From: Wurfbainia villosa
Lineage: Eukaryota; Streptophyta; Magnoliopsida; Zingiberales; Zingiberaceae
DNA: 64,000 bases
Reading direction: 5' to 3'
NCBI GenBank assembly: GCA_025175895.1
Contig: CM045989.1
Span: 24,173,928 to 24,237,927 of the forward strand
Shown here: one piece after another, positions 46,639-58,483 of the stretch
How positions within the stretch are numbered: position 1 is the stretch's first letter
Layout of the letters: every line of letters begins with the position of its first letter
Notes under the pieces: generated by a model
What the model saw: the letters and a program-made list of their open reading frames with translations, nothing else
Databases searched by the model: none
What the model was told of the DNA's origin: nothing
Translations under genes and position numbers: made by a program

Positions 46639-48110
46639 TGTTGCGGTTGAGACGCCGAGACGAGAGACGAGTCGGCCAGGGAAGGTGATTTTGCCGAGAC
46701 ACAATGCTGCCGAGATGCAATGCTGCCGAGACACAATGCTGTCGAGTTGCAATACTGCCGAGACCCAATGCAGCCGAGCTGTAATGCTGCCGAGATGCAA
46801 TGCTGTCGAGACACAATGCTGTCGAGTTGCAATACTGTCGAGACCCAATGCAGCCGAGCTGCAATGCTGCCAAGATATAATGCTGCCGAGTTACAATATT
46901 GCCGAGACCCAATGCAGGCGAGCTACAATGCTGCCGAGATACAATGCTACAGAGCCACAATGCTGTCGAGCCACAATGCTATCGAGACACAATGCTGCCA
47001 GCCACAATACTACCGAGATGCAATGCTGCCGAGTCACAATGCTGCCGAGATGCAATGTTGCCGAGACACAATATTGCCAAGCCACAATACTGTTGAGCTA
47101 CAATGCTGCCAAGCTGCATGTAGCCGAACTGCAATGCTGCCACCCAAGTTGTAGGTACCGGAACTCGAGAAGACTCACAAACAGGTGAGAAAGGGGGCCG
47201 AGGGAGACTTCGGCCAAGCCCCTCCGACGCCTAAGTCAGAATGTAGAGAATATGGAGAAAGCTGCCTCAAGAGGCGAAGCTGAAGATTAGATATTAGAGA
47301 TTACCAGTGCCTTCTCTCGTTACCTTTATATAGGTAGTGAAGCAAAAGAAATCTGGTAACGTGACTCCTGATGGGGACGTGACTTCATGGAGGAGATTTT
47401 GGGAGACATGACCTCATTATGATGGAGACGTGACTGTTCAGAGGTGATCTTGGGAAGCATGGTCTCATGGAGATGTGATTGTTCGGAGGAAATCTTGGGA
47501 AGCATGACCTCATGGAGATGTGACTGTTCGGAGGAGATCTTGGGAAGCATGGTTTTATTATAATGGAGACGTGACTTAATAGCGGAGACTGGAGAAGAGT
47601 CTTTCGGTCAGAGAGACATGAAGCTGAATCATGAAGCCGAGTCATGAAGCTGAGTTACGAAGCTGAGTCATGAGGCTGAATCATGAGGCCGAGTCAAGCT
47701 GAGTCATGAGGCTGAATCATGAGGCTGAAACATGAGGCTGAGTCATGAAGCTGAGTCATGATATGACCGAGACAAGTTTATGACCAAGTCATGATATGAC
47801 CGAGACAAGATATGACCGAGCTATGCTTATGGCCGAGTCATGATATAGTCGAGACAAGATATGACCGAGCTATACTTATGGCCGAGACATGATATGACCG
47901 AGACAAGATATGACCAAGCTATCCTTATAACCGAGCTATGTTTATGGCCGAGATAAGATATGACCGAGCTATGCTTATGATCGAGACATAATAGTCTTTT
48001 GACTTATTTAAATTAACTTGTCGCTTTTAATCGATCCTTCCTGGCTCTCAGCTCAGCTTGTCCATTGACTTAATTCGGCAACTTGGTCGAGTATATTTCT
48101 ATCGGCATCA
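46639..48110 (-). repeat. 5' LTR of the tandem-repeat gypsy element (1472 bp)
   Basis: Collinear with 42151-43379 but about 240 bases longer, mainly because of a 15-16-base minisatellite (AATGCTGCCGAGATGC type, 46695-47110) that the other LTR has only as one or two units. TATA complement at 47323-47332. Confidence 0.9.
46695..47110. repeat. AATGCTGCCGAG minisatellite in the 5' LTR
   Basis: More than 20 imperfect copies of a 15-16-base unit such as CAATGCTGCCGAGATG. It generates several overlapping repetitive open frames on both strands (46571-47188, 46610-46960 and others) that I regard as artefacts. Confidence 0.92.
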
Positions 48111-49725
48111 CTTTCTTTTTATTTTTAGTTCTTTTTCTGGTTTTGTCTTTCTTCTTGTCTATGTTGATGATATCATTTTGACAAGTGATAATAATACACT
48201 CTTGACTTAAGTCATTCAACGGCTTGTTTCTTAATTTGCTATGAAGGACCTTGGTCCGTTGCATTATTTTCTTGGTAAGTAACTTCGATCTCTGATGGTA
48301 TATTGTTAACTCAATCTAAGTACGCTAGAGACCGAAGTGTGCTAGCCCTAGTGGCAAGCACATGGAGGTATCCAATCGGAGGTCACGGGTTCGATCCCAA
48401 AGGGCTGCAGAAATTGCAACTCCCACGAATATGTGCGGAAAGTTCAACGAGCAGTGTCCGGAGGGTAAACCCGTGTACGCTCTGATAGGACAGTTGAACC
48501 GTTCGCCCAAAAATCCTTCGGGGTTTCTGATGAGGGGGGGTCTTCGGGCCCGGCGGCGGCAACTATAAAAAGTTTACCCATCACAGTTTCGCCCCCAGGG
48601 CAATGACGCGTCGGTAAGAGCTTGGGGGGTCCCTGGAGCAAGCCATGGTTCGATCCCTGCCGGCTGCAGCTTGCGGAGGGAATTCCGCCGTTTTCCACTC
48701 GCTTGCGGGTTGCGGAGGCGGGTTCCCGTTTACCAGCGGGTTGATGTGGGGTGCGGACCCTGATTGGCGTTAAACCCCTCACGGCGACTTGGTGGCGCGT
48801 CTTCCTGATTTACCCTTGTGGGCCGGTGGAGACTCTTCGGAGGCCGTGGGGCAGGGCCGGTTCGCCAAGTGGACTAGTCGGGCGAAGCTTGAATACCACT
48901 TGTAAATAAAAAAAAAAAATAAAAAAAAAAAAAGAAGCTAGAGACCTGCTTGCTCGTGCTCAAATGATCGATTGTTAGGTAATTTCCTCGCCATTGGCTC
49001 AAAAGCATAACATGCAGCGCACTTCTAAGCTTCTCACTGCTCCTTTTCCGTGTATCGAAGTGTTGTTGGTGCTCTTCAATACTTGACTATGACGCGTTCG
49101 GATTTTTCTTATGCTTTTGGTGTGTTAATTTATGCACGCTCCTACAGAGGCGCATTTTCAAGGCGTCAATCGTATTCTTTACTATTTGAAAGGCACTCTT
49201 GATTACGGTCTTCGTTTTTTTATCTTAAAGTGTTTTCCATTTATATGTTTTTTCCAATATGGATTGGGCTTGGTGTCTTTACACGCGGCGATCTACTATT
49301 GGCTTTTGTGTTTTTCTTGGGGCAAACTTTCTTTCTTGGAATGCCAAGAAGCAACCCACGGTTGCTAGGTCTAGTGCTGAAGTCGAATACCGTTCTATGG
49401 CATCTGCTTTTGTTGATCAACCATGGATTTTTTTTCTTCTTTGTGATTTGGGGGTCTTTCTTTCTCGAGCACCCTAACTCTTCTGTGAGAATGTTAGTGC
49501 TCTTTACATGAGTGTGAATCCCATTTTTCATGCTCGAACAAAACACATTGAATTGGATTCCAATTTTGTACGTGAAAAAGTAGCGTTAGGTTTTCTTGTT
49601 ATGCGGTTTGTTTCCTCCAGCGACCAACTGGACGATATTCTCACCAAACCGCTGTCTCGGGATGCCTTCACTACTCTTCGTTACAAGCTGGGGGTTCATT
49701 TCATTCCACCCTCCATGAGGGGGAG
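48111..49725 (+). pseudogene. Ty1-copia pol remnant: RT end and RNase H
   Basis: LLVYVDDIILTSD (YVDD at 48160-48171) is the RT catalytic motif, followed by KDLGPLHYFLG. After a SINE insertion, HFQGVNRILYYLKGTLDYGLRF, RRSTIGFCVFLGANFLSWNAKKQPTVARSS (given here in part: KKQPTVARSS), EVEYRSMAS, ARTKHIELD and DILTKPL are the copia RNase H region in order. Frame changes lie near 49230 and 49480. The left part of this copia is not visible: the repeat-rich gypsy element inserted at 48111 and the sequence left of 42151 is not recognisable as copia. Confidence 0.88.
48334..48936 (+). mobile_element. SINE with two tRNA-like heads
   Basis: It is flanked by the 10-bp duplication gctagagacc (48324-48333 and 48937-48946) and ends in an A-rich tail (48905-48933). 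The first head has box A TAGCCCTAGTGG (48343-48354) and box B GGTTCGATCCC (48388-48398). A second head has box B GGTTCGATCC at 48647-48656. Pol III would transcribe it and a LINE would copy it. At 603 bases it is longer than a single plant SINE; a fused pair (dimer) is the likely reason. The first head resembles the Au SINE group as far as I can judge. Confidence 0.85.
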
Positions 49726-50010
49726 TGATAAGGATGAGAGTGCAACTCGTGGCATTAGCACTTTTATAATATAACCTTTTTCTTTAATCTAATAAATGTG
49801 AAATGAAAAACACTTCTTATTTTTTTTATTTTGATAAGAGTAGATGCTTGTCGAATCATATAAAAACTTCACTCTTACAATCACTTATTCGTTGAGACCT
49901 CGGTGCTTGCTTGCCAGTCTTTTAGGTGCCACACTTCTTTCTTCTCAGTAAATACGTCGACTGTTGAAGGTTCTCACGGGTGCTAGTTGTCGGATCCGGA
50001 TGTTCCTACA
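49726..50010 (+). mobile_element. Probable 3' LTR of the copia remnant
   Basis: A purine tract (TGAGGGGGAG, ending at 49725) directly precedes TGATAAGGATGAG, as expected for a copia 3' LTR. The end is uncertain; TGTTCCTACA at 50001-50010 is a candidate. No matching 5' LTR exists in the window. Confidence 0.5.
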
Positions 50011-53000
50011 GCGGAACTCTATTTATATTAGAAGTGAACTATCTTTTTCGTTACTTCATTTTCTTTTCTTATCTTAGATACGTGGTTTTTTTAATTTATT
50101 CTCTTTTATTTATGAGTAGTCCAGCTGATCCGACGAGTTAGCTGCTTTTGCCTACATCGGGGGACCCACCACTGCAATAGAAAGAAAGCATTACCAGCCG
50201 CAATCTCGTATCATAAAGCACTTTTGACTTCGCCGCCTGCACGGAGTGGATCAATTGGTTGTACTCTGCGTTCAGTTGCTAGAGCACTATTCACCTCTAG
50301 ATATGAAATCACTACTTATTATACTTAAAATTAGAATCTACAAGAACATTGTGTAGTTTTAGTAAGAGGAGGAAGGGTTAAAGATTTACTCGGTGTGAGA
50401 TATCACATTGTTCGAGGAATCTTAGATGTCAGCGAGAAATCGTCGACAAGGCCAATGTGCAAGGAAAGGATTTAGTTTACCGATCTTCCAGTAAGCCCAC
50501 TATGCGGTGCTCATCCGTCGAAGCTCTGACCCTCCTTCGTGGTGTTTAAAGAGGTTGACTCTGACCTTCCTTCTTCCTTCATTTCATGGTTAAATTAAAG
50601 AGGTGCTCGTCAACTTCGCTGTACATCTATCCAAGCAAGTATATCCAAGCAAGATCGTATAGTAAGTAGTATGAAGCTGCATTAGTAGTATGAAGCTGCC
50701 TTAAATTAGCTATGTCCTGCGGGCTCAAGTGACACTGGCTTAATGGGCCACAATTGCAACACTGGTTCAACGGGCCACAATTGCGACACTGGTCTGGCTA
50801 CACTAAGCTAGTGCTCTAACCTGCTGAAAAACCAGAGTGATGATTAGTGAAATGCTAAAAAACCAGTGATTAGTGAAATGAGGGTGCCAGAGGAGACCCG
50901 AGCTCCACGATTCCATTCCCATCTCGAGATCCGCTGACCCTTTCTTTAACTTGATTTGTTGTTCATCGATTGAGAAGTCCGAGATCCATATTATATCTTA
51001 TCCAGTACCTGATTAGAGACCTGCCCGAGCTTACGATATGATGGATAGTTTCTAAATAATAATTGAGAATTGATAAATTAGTTGAGAAGTCAGGGCTCGT
51101 CGTGTAAAGTATTCTCCGATAAGATAAGTGGTCTGAGTGTGAGCGGAGAGCTTATGTATGAGTTCTAGGGGGGGCGATTGGCACGCACGAGTTTAAGAGA
51201 GTTCTCCCTCCTAAGATGGCTCTAGCCTTCTCCTAAGATGGATCTAGCCTTGTGGTGTTGGTGCTTCGAGTCTCCGTGTCCCCTCCCAATCCTCTCTTCT
51301 TTGTGGGCTTGGCTTCTAATGAAGTTGACTCTTCCAATGGGTTCATCACACTTTGGAGGCATAGGAGTTGTCGACCCGTATGTGTGTGCTTTCACCATCT
51401 TTCGCGAGCTTCTCTATCCCATCCGATGAAGATAGTTGTAACTTGTTGAACTAATGGAACTCGGTGCTTGTTGAACCCAATGGAACTCGGTGCTTGTTGA
51501 ACCAATGGAACTCGGTTAACAAAGGTTGCAACGAGCTACTAGTTGAGTTCTTAAGCACGATAGCTAGATGTCAGTGGATTCATTCCGAGTTGCCCTACTA
51601 CGTACCTATCCCTTACTTGAATTGAACCCATGGATCTGGATTTTTAATTTGAATTTCTCATCTATCCCTCACTTGAATTGAATCAAGCCCCCCGAAAACC
51701 CTCCACACCACAATAGCATAGCAGTTCGCCTAGTTAGATTCTAGATTCGACACTATGATTCTAACCCTTATTCTTGTTACTTTTGCTACTCACTATGCCC
51801 TATTAGCTTCCTTCGATACTCACACTCACTGCCGTCTTCCTTCGATACTCACTGCCAGAGTAAGAGTAGAGTAAAAACAGACCTTTTGTTGGTCCGCGTA
51901 GCTGGTTCTTCGCTTAGTAAGCCCCTCACCATTACAGCTAGTGGTCCGCTTAGTCAACATCTCACCATGCAATCCACATCCCAAGCACTAATGTAAGCTC
52001 CACTGTTGGCATGTAAGCTCCCAAGTTGGCAGAGAATAACTCCCAAGTTGGCATGTAAGTTCCATTGCCACTATAAGCAGCAATCCCAAGAGAGATAGGT
52101 GTTAAGTTGTCCAATCCACAGCAGAGACAGGTGTTAGCAGAAAAACTACACACTGGACTGACTGAAAGAAGTCTCCCCACCATGCCATAGTCTCCCCGAC
52201 ATCCATAGTCCTACCACATCCCATTAAGAATTATAATTGGTTGGCCTACATCCCATTAAGAATTATAGTTGGTTGGTGCCACATTCATTCCTACCCTCAA
52301 GTTCAGTCCTGTCCTATCACATCCCATGAAGAAGTTGGTTGGTGCCACTCATTCCTACCATCAAGTCCATTCCCCTACCACATCCAATGAAGAATTATAG
52401 TTGGTCCATAGAAAATCAAGTAGAAAGTAGAGATATAGGCTCAAGTCTCAAGTGGGTCAAGGGAATCAAGTATATATAGGCTCAAGTCAAGTAGAAAGTA
52501 GAGATATAGTATAGGATCTAGTCTCAAGTGGGTCAATCAACTATATATGGGCTCAAGTCTCAAGTGGGTCAATAGAGATATAGGCTCAAGTGGCGGAGAT
52601 TGCATAGAGGGTGAGGAGCGAAGCAAAGGGACGAGTGCAAGGACGTAAAAGGCTTATTCGACCTAGAGGGTGAGGAGTGAAGCAAGTAGTGGGGTCAGAG
52701 TTGTAGCTCAGAATTTAGTCTCCTTTATCAACGTAAAGTCTTGTTTTCATGCGTCCCCTCCATTCAGATAGTAAGGGGAGGTCAACAAGGGTCCTAGCTC
52801 TAGAACCAGATACAACAAGGCCATGACGAAACAGAGTCAAAGGGGATTAAGATATTATCATTATCATTGTCTGTCTCTTGGTAGGAGTGATCCTCACTCT
52901 TTAAACATAAAAGTATGGTGTGCCTATTGATTGATAGTGGGGAATCGGGTCTGGTGCGCCTATTGACCACAGCAAGTAGGGTACGCTTTTACCAACTAAC

Positions 53001-55252
53001 CCGTGAATTAATCGCAAATGGGAGCTCCGTTCATCGCTTCGCACACCTTTAGTAGTTTTATTGAAACTCCATTCATCCCTTCGTACCGTACCTTGAGGCA
53101 TCCATTCTTAGCATAGCTTTGCACCTTGAGTAGTTCGTTCATCGCTGAGTACCTTGAGTAGTTCGTTCACCTTCCCCTTCATTGCCTGACCTCTAGTAAG
53201 GCCTTCACTCGTCCCTTTCTTGCTTTTAGGGGCTTGGGAGTCACACTAGTTGGATGGAATGAAATAAATAATCTTTGTTGATGCGCATTCGAGCTAGGGC
53301 TGAATGAGTGAACCTTGCTAGGACAAGGACCCCACGTGAGAGTAAAGAATAAATAGCATAGAATAGCTTGGGTATAGCAGGACTTGAACCATTCCATTCC
53401 ATTCCATTAGGTTATATTAAAAGCAAGCATGCCGAAGTTAAAGTAACGAAGCACACTAGGAGATGAGAAGAAGACTTTTAAATGAATTCATGAAGAACGG
53501 AGCAGAATAAACGCTAAGTCCAGAGTCCTATAGGCTTGGAACCATGTCTCTTCCTAGGCTTGGAACCATGTCTCTTCTTTATTTAAGCCAAGTCCAGCTA
53601 AACTGCAGGGCGGAGGGTGGGTAAAGAAAGTGGGATGCAAGAGAAATATCTCCATCGTTGCCTTTACTTGGGGGGTCTTCCCTACTAGTTCTTTATTATC
53701 CTATCGCTTCTTTATTATCCTATCACGGTTGAGTGATCCATCTTGACTATTGATTGCATAGGTTGAGTGATTTGTCTTGAGAATGAGACCCATCACTGGT
53801 TTCCTCTATTGGAGTTTGAGAATGAGACCCTCTACTGGTTTCCTCTACTGGAGTTGGTAGTCACTGGTTTCGTAGGGCTTGGTATTGATTGGTGGTGTGG
53901 GCCTCTATACTTCCTTCCCGCCTTCCTGGATCTACTAGCCTCGTACTTGTACTATTGGGATTGCATGAGGGTTCTGTGCCGTAGTTGGTAATGAATGGCA
54001 TTCTAATTCTGCGCCTTAGGTCCCGATCGATAAGTCAGTCATAGCGGAGCACCTCATTGTGAGTTTTCGAGTACTTGAATGCACGTGGGAAGAGCCTTGA
54101 CGTTGCTAGTCCCTTTCCATCTTTCTCTTTCTTTCCGACACTCCTGTTATGGAGGGCGAATCTAATCTAGTTGGAGAGCAGCTTGACTCTTGCTCTTGCT
54201 CTCCGCTACTCTTCTTTCTTCTGGGCTACTTCCCTCAAGTCTTCTTCGCTAGCCCCACTCTTGCTTCTGAGCTGGTTCGTTACTTTAATTTAACTTTGGC
54301 ATGAGATTTGCTTCATGAATTTAACTTCGTTCGGCATGCTTCTACCTACAGCAGCCGATCCGATCAAGCGTAGGCGTATCACAGATAGAGTCAAGCATAG
54401 GTGTATCACAGGTAGAGTCAAGCGTATCACAGGTAGAGAAGATAGATGATTCAAGGCGTATCATAGGTAGAGAAGAGATATGAGGAGGGCAAGCCTATCA
54501 AGAGTAGGTGTAGGGCGGGCACTCTTGATCATCGGAGCGTAGGTGTATCACACTCTTTCTCATGGGAGCTATGGTGTATCCTTTATCATAGGAGTGGTAT
54601 AAAGCATCATATGGGAGTGGTCAAGCATCGGAGTCACTCTGTAGTTGGGTTCTCATCGGAGTGGTAAAGCATCATATGGGACATCGTAGTCTTGGGAGTG
54701 GTAAAGAATAATCAATAAGAAGAGCTCGGCTCGCATGAATAACATAATCAATAAGAAGAGCTCGCTATAGGCAGCTCGGAAGGCAGTGTGAGTCGGATTA
54801 AGGGAGTGACATGACTCAAACCCATGATCCCATTCATTCAACCTAGACGATGGGAACAGAATGATTGACTAGCGCCTCAAACCAACTCCACTCTTCAAGC
54901 TGTACGATGACGATGGGAACGTCACAATGGGAAAGGAAGGGCACGGGCCGAGAGAGAAATGGGGGCGAAAGCCTATGACCCGCTTCAAACCTCACGGGAG
55001 CGCCTCAAGTCCGAGAAGGCAAGGAATGATAGCGAACTACTAAACCTAGGCTGGATAAGTAAGCTAAGCCATTCAATTAATAAAGTCTCCGCTCATTGAA
55101 CTAGGGTCTACCTTAAATAAATACGTGCCATGAAAGAGCTCCATTCAAGGCTAGCTCTTAAAGAAATATGTGCCAATCGGAGCTCGGGTTTGATGGGAGC
55201 AGAAGCAGAGCGATGATAGCAATTCTTAAACTCAATTCTCAATTATCCATTC
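50011..55252. other. Non-coding backbone, no recognisable gene
   Basis: About 5.2 kb with only short frames lacking family features. It is rich in small local repeats: GGAACTCGGTGCTTGTTGAAC near 51450-51520, CTCAAGTCTCAAGTGGGTCAA near 52440-52580, and GTATCACAGGTAGAG near 54370-54470. Texture is like the other backbone segments. Confidence 0.4.
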
Positions 55253-55257
55253 TCAAC

Positions 55258-56753
55258 TGTTGGTGCAATCGACCCAGGTCACGATTGACCAGGACTCGAG
55301 CTTGACTGGAGAGATGTTTTGATGTTAGACAAAAACATATGACAATGTGATTGTCATGGGAAAGTCCAAGTCATGGGTACTTGGCATGGAAAGTCCAAGT
55401 GGGACACTTGACATTTGGGAAAGTCCAAGTTATGGGTACTTGACATGGAAAGTCCAAGTGGGACACTTGACATTTGGGAAAGTCCAAGTATGGGTCTTGG
55501 CAATGGAAAGTCCAAACATGGGTCTTGGCAATGGAAAGTCCAACATGGGTTGACAAGGAAAGTCCAAGCTTAAGTCTTGGCATTTGAGAAGTCCAAGGGG
55601 TTGATATTGGCAGCGTAAAGTCCAAGTGGGAGTCTTGGCAGCATAAGTCCAATAGTTGGCGGCGTAAAGTCCAAGCGGAGTCTTGACAGCGTAAGTCCAA
55701 TGTGTCTTGGCAGTGTAGATACCGTTAGCATGACATAACCGATGGAAGCACCTGAAGGGTAGCGCAATGGATGAACAAGTCATGGAAGACTTGGAGTGAT
55801 CCGAGAGGCATGAGACTGGCGGAGGTGGCTAGAAGGCTTAGGTCTAGGCTAAGGGTGGTCTAGCAAGTATGGGGGCACCATACTTGGGTTAAAACCTCAT
55901 GTTTGAGGTATGTTAGTCGACTGGAGTGAGTCAACTAGGGTTTGACTGCGGGAACTGGCCTAGCAGTCGACTGCCAGAGGTGGGCAGTCGACTGATTGGC
56001 CGAGCAGTCGACTGATCTTGTGATCAGTCGACTGGTGCTCGATTTTTCGGGCACAGAATGGAGTCTGACTCGACTGCTGGGGTTAGCAGTCGAGTGGAGG
56101 CTCCATCAGTCGACTGATGGGTATGATCAGTCGACTGATCATGGATCCGTTGGATCTTTCCAGCGTGGATCTAGCGGTTATCTCACGACAATAGTGTCAT
56201 CAGTCGACTGATGGTCCCGAGCAGTCGACTGATCGGTGATTTCTAGCACAGGTTGAAGCTTTAAATGGAGCTCGTGAAGGAGGAAAAAGAAAGCGATTTC
56301 TTGGACGTTCTTGAGGTGATTTGCTACTACAAATCAGGGTCTTCAACCACGGTTCAAGCGATCAACAAACAAACAATCTAAAGGCATTTGTAAAGTGTTT
56401 TCTTTATTTGTATTGCATTGTATTTTATATTATTTGCTTATTGTATTTAGTTTATTGTTGTAAACTATTGTACGAGGTTTCTCCGCCTCCAGATTGTTTC
56501 AAGAAGGAGTGTTTAATTAGTGGTGTGTGATTGACATCGCTAGGGCTCGTTTGAGCCCGATCCGTGGAGTAGAAACCTTGAGGTTCCGAATCACGTTATA
56601 TGATCGTGTTGTGATTGTGTATCTTGTTATATTTACTTGTTATTACTATTCCGCTGTGCTAACAAGATTGTAGACGATCAAACGCGAACAAATTATATCA
56701 CGCTATGAATACAAGCTATTCACCCCTCTCTAGCGTTCCAACGATCCCCTATA
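55258..56753 (+). repeat. 5' LTR of the second gag-only element (1496 bp)
   Basis: Starts TGTTGGTGCAATCGACCC. The end reads CCCCTATA where the 3' LTR has CCCCTACA, a single C-to-T change at the terminal CA. It carries AAGTCCAAGTGGGACACTTG repeats (55360-55560) and a CAGTCGACTG cluster (55970-56235). Confidence 0.9.
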
Positions 56754-56755
56754 AG

Positions 56756-56768
56756 TGGTATCAGAGCC
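56756..56768 (+). promoter_or_regulatory. Primer binding site
   Basis: TGGTATCAGAGCC is the perfect initiator-Met-tRNA site two bases past the LTR end. Confidence 0.9.
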
Positions 56769-56818
56769 AGGTTACTCTTCTAAGTTTAACAACTAAGGGA
56801 GCATGCTAGAGGGTGAAG

Positions 56819-58483
56819 ATGGAAGTTCAAGAACAACTTGGATGAGATATCAATACGCCAATCCCATATGATTTTTATGGGCGAGAGGGCTTCAACCAAT
56901 GGAAGGCAAGGATTGAAGCTTTTGTGATGATGAGAGACTTTGAGGAATGATCTATTTTAATGGATGAATTTGAATATCTAAGAGGACCAAAAGGTGGCTT
57001 CCTCAAAAAGAAGAGATGGAGTGAGGATCAACTCCAAAGATTCGAGAAAAACAAGAAGATAATCAATTTTATTTTTGATTTAATTCCTAATGACTTCTTG
57101 TGTAGCCTAGGTGAGTGCATGGATGCCAAAGAGCTATGGAGCGATTTGGCCAAACTTCATGAAAATTCATCATGAATCCAAGAAGATGAAGAAGAAAAGG
57201 AGTGCTCACCCTCTCAAGCTCAAGAAAGTACATCGTCATCTAAAGAGCTTGAGGATTCAGAAGTTGATAGGGAATCAACTTCCAGATCGGTGGAAGAAGT
57301 GGAAGAAGCCTCCACTTCAAGGATTGAGGGGGAGGAGAGACCATCCACATCGGAGTCGGAGCAAAATCAAGAAGAAGCCTCAACCTCCGGGAGGGATGAA
57401 GAACACACTCCGATCACCACCACAAATACCCTAGGTAACTCAAGCAATTTAGTTTTAAATAAAAATCATATAATTTGCTTTGAGTGTAGGGAAAGTGGGC
57501 ATTATAAGAGCAAATGCCCAAAGAGAGTAAGAAAAGCTCCACCGGCACTAAAAGTTAAGAATATTGGTCCCCCAACAACCAAAAGCAAGGACCAAGTGAT
57601 TTGCTTCAAATGTCGGCAATCGGGACACTACCGGAATCAATGCCCAAAGGGGGAGAAGAAGACTCAAAGGGGAGCATCACAAGTAGGGGGAGCTAAGGCT
57701 AACCCTAAGGTATATTGTAATGCTCCTTTTTTAGCTAAAAATCAAAAGAATACTTTTAATTCTCTTTCTATCTCTCATGAAAAGCATGTTAGAAATAACA
57801 AATATTTTTGTTTAGGAGCTAAAATTGTCCACTTAGGAAATAAGGAGAAATTTGGGACTAATGTCCCTAAAAAAATCTTACCTAGGGAATCTATTAGGAA
57901 AATACAAGAGCACCTAGATTTTAACCCTAAATGGACTAGACATATGCCTAGGAAGAACCATGCCCAAGGATTAAATCAAAATTCTAAAATTGGGCAATTA
58001 GAGGTTGGAAATCAAGCCTTGAGGTCAAGACTTGAGAAACTTGAGAAGACCCTTAAAATTATGCAAAATCAAATAAAAGGGTCAAATGGTCAAAGTCAAG
58101 GGTCTAGATCTCAAAGTCAACACCTAGGATCTAAGAAACGAAAGTCAACCAAGGGTAAGAAAGGTTTGAGTCACAAACCTAAGCTTAAGGTGGCTTATCA
58201 TAGTATTCCATTTGATTATGCAATACAAACTAGGTCTAGGAAGACTAAGGCCAATAGGGAAGTCATCCCTAGAGTTGACCATGGTGTGTGCCTAGTGGCT
58301 AGGGTTTCAAGGAAACCTAAGGAAGCCACTAAGAAGGTTGTAAGGAGAGTTACCCCTAGAGTCAACCTAGGTAAGACCACAATGACCAAGGCAAACAAGC
58401 CTAGGAGGGTCATTAGGAGGGTATCTAGGGAGGTCATCCCTAAGGAATACCTAGTAAACCCTAGGAGCTCAAATAGGTTTTGA
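56819..58483 (+). pseudogene. gag of the second element, nearly intact
   Basis: A single frame from ATG 56819 to the stop at 58481 has three internal TGA codons (about 56843, 56937 and 57173). The first falls where the sister gag has tryptophan (LGWDI). The 397-residue open piece 57290-58483 holds both zinc knuckles (CFECRESGHYKSKC at 57476 and CFKCRQSGHYRNQC at 57602), a coiled coil (about 57990-58060) and a basic C-terminal region. It binds and packages element RNA in the cytoplasm when functional. Confidence 0.87.

Larger units (their letters stand above)
42151..48110 (-). mobile_element. Non-autonomous gypsy-type element with tandem-repeat interior
   Basis: Target duplication ctttc lies at 42146-42150 and 48111-48115. 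LTRs are 42151-43379 and 46639-48110, TG...CA. The minus-strand orientation follows from a primer site next to the right LTR (TGGCGTCGTTTGTGGGAA, complement at 46617-46634) of the kind used by Tat-group gypsy elements, and from TATATAAAGG boxes on the minus strand in both LTRs. The 3.3-kb interior has no gag or pol but consists of three successive tandem arrays. It would be classed as LARD-like or a satellite-bearing LTR element and needs enzymes from a relative. Confidence 0.88.

Noticed and set aside
46571..47188. 205-residue Cys/Arg-rich frame
   Set aside because: Generated by the AATGCTGCCGAG minisatellite; equally long frames exist in other phases and on the other strand.
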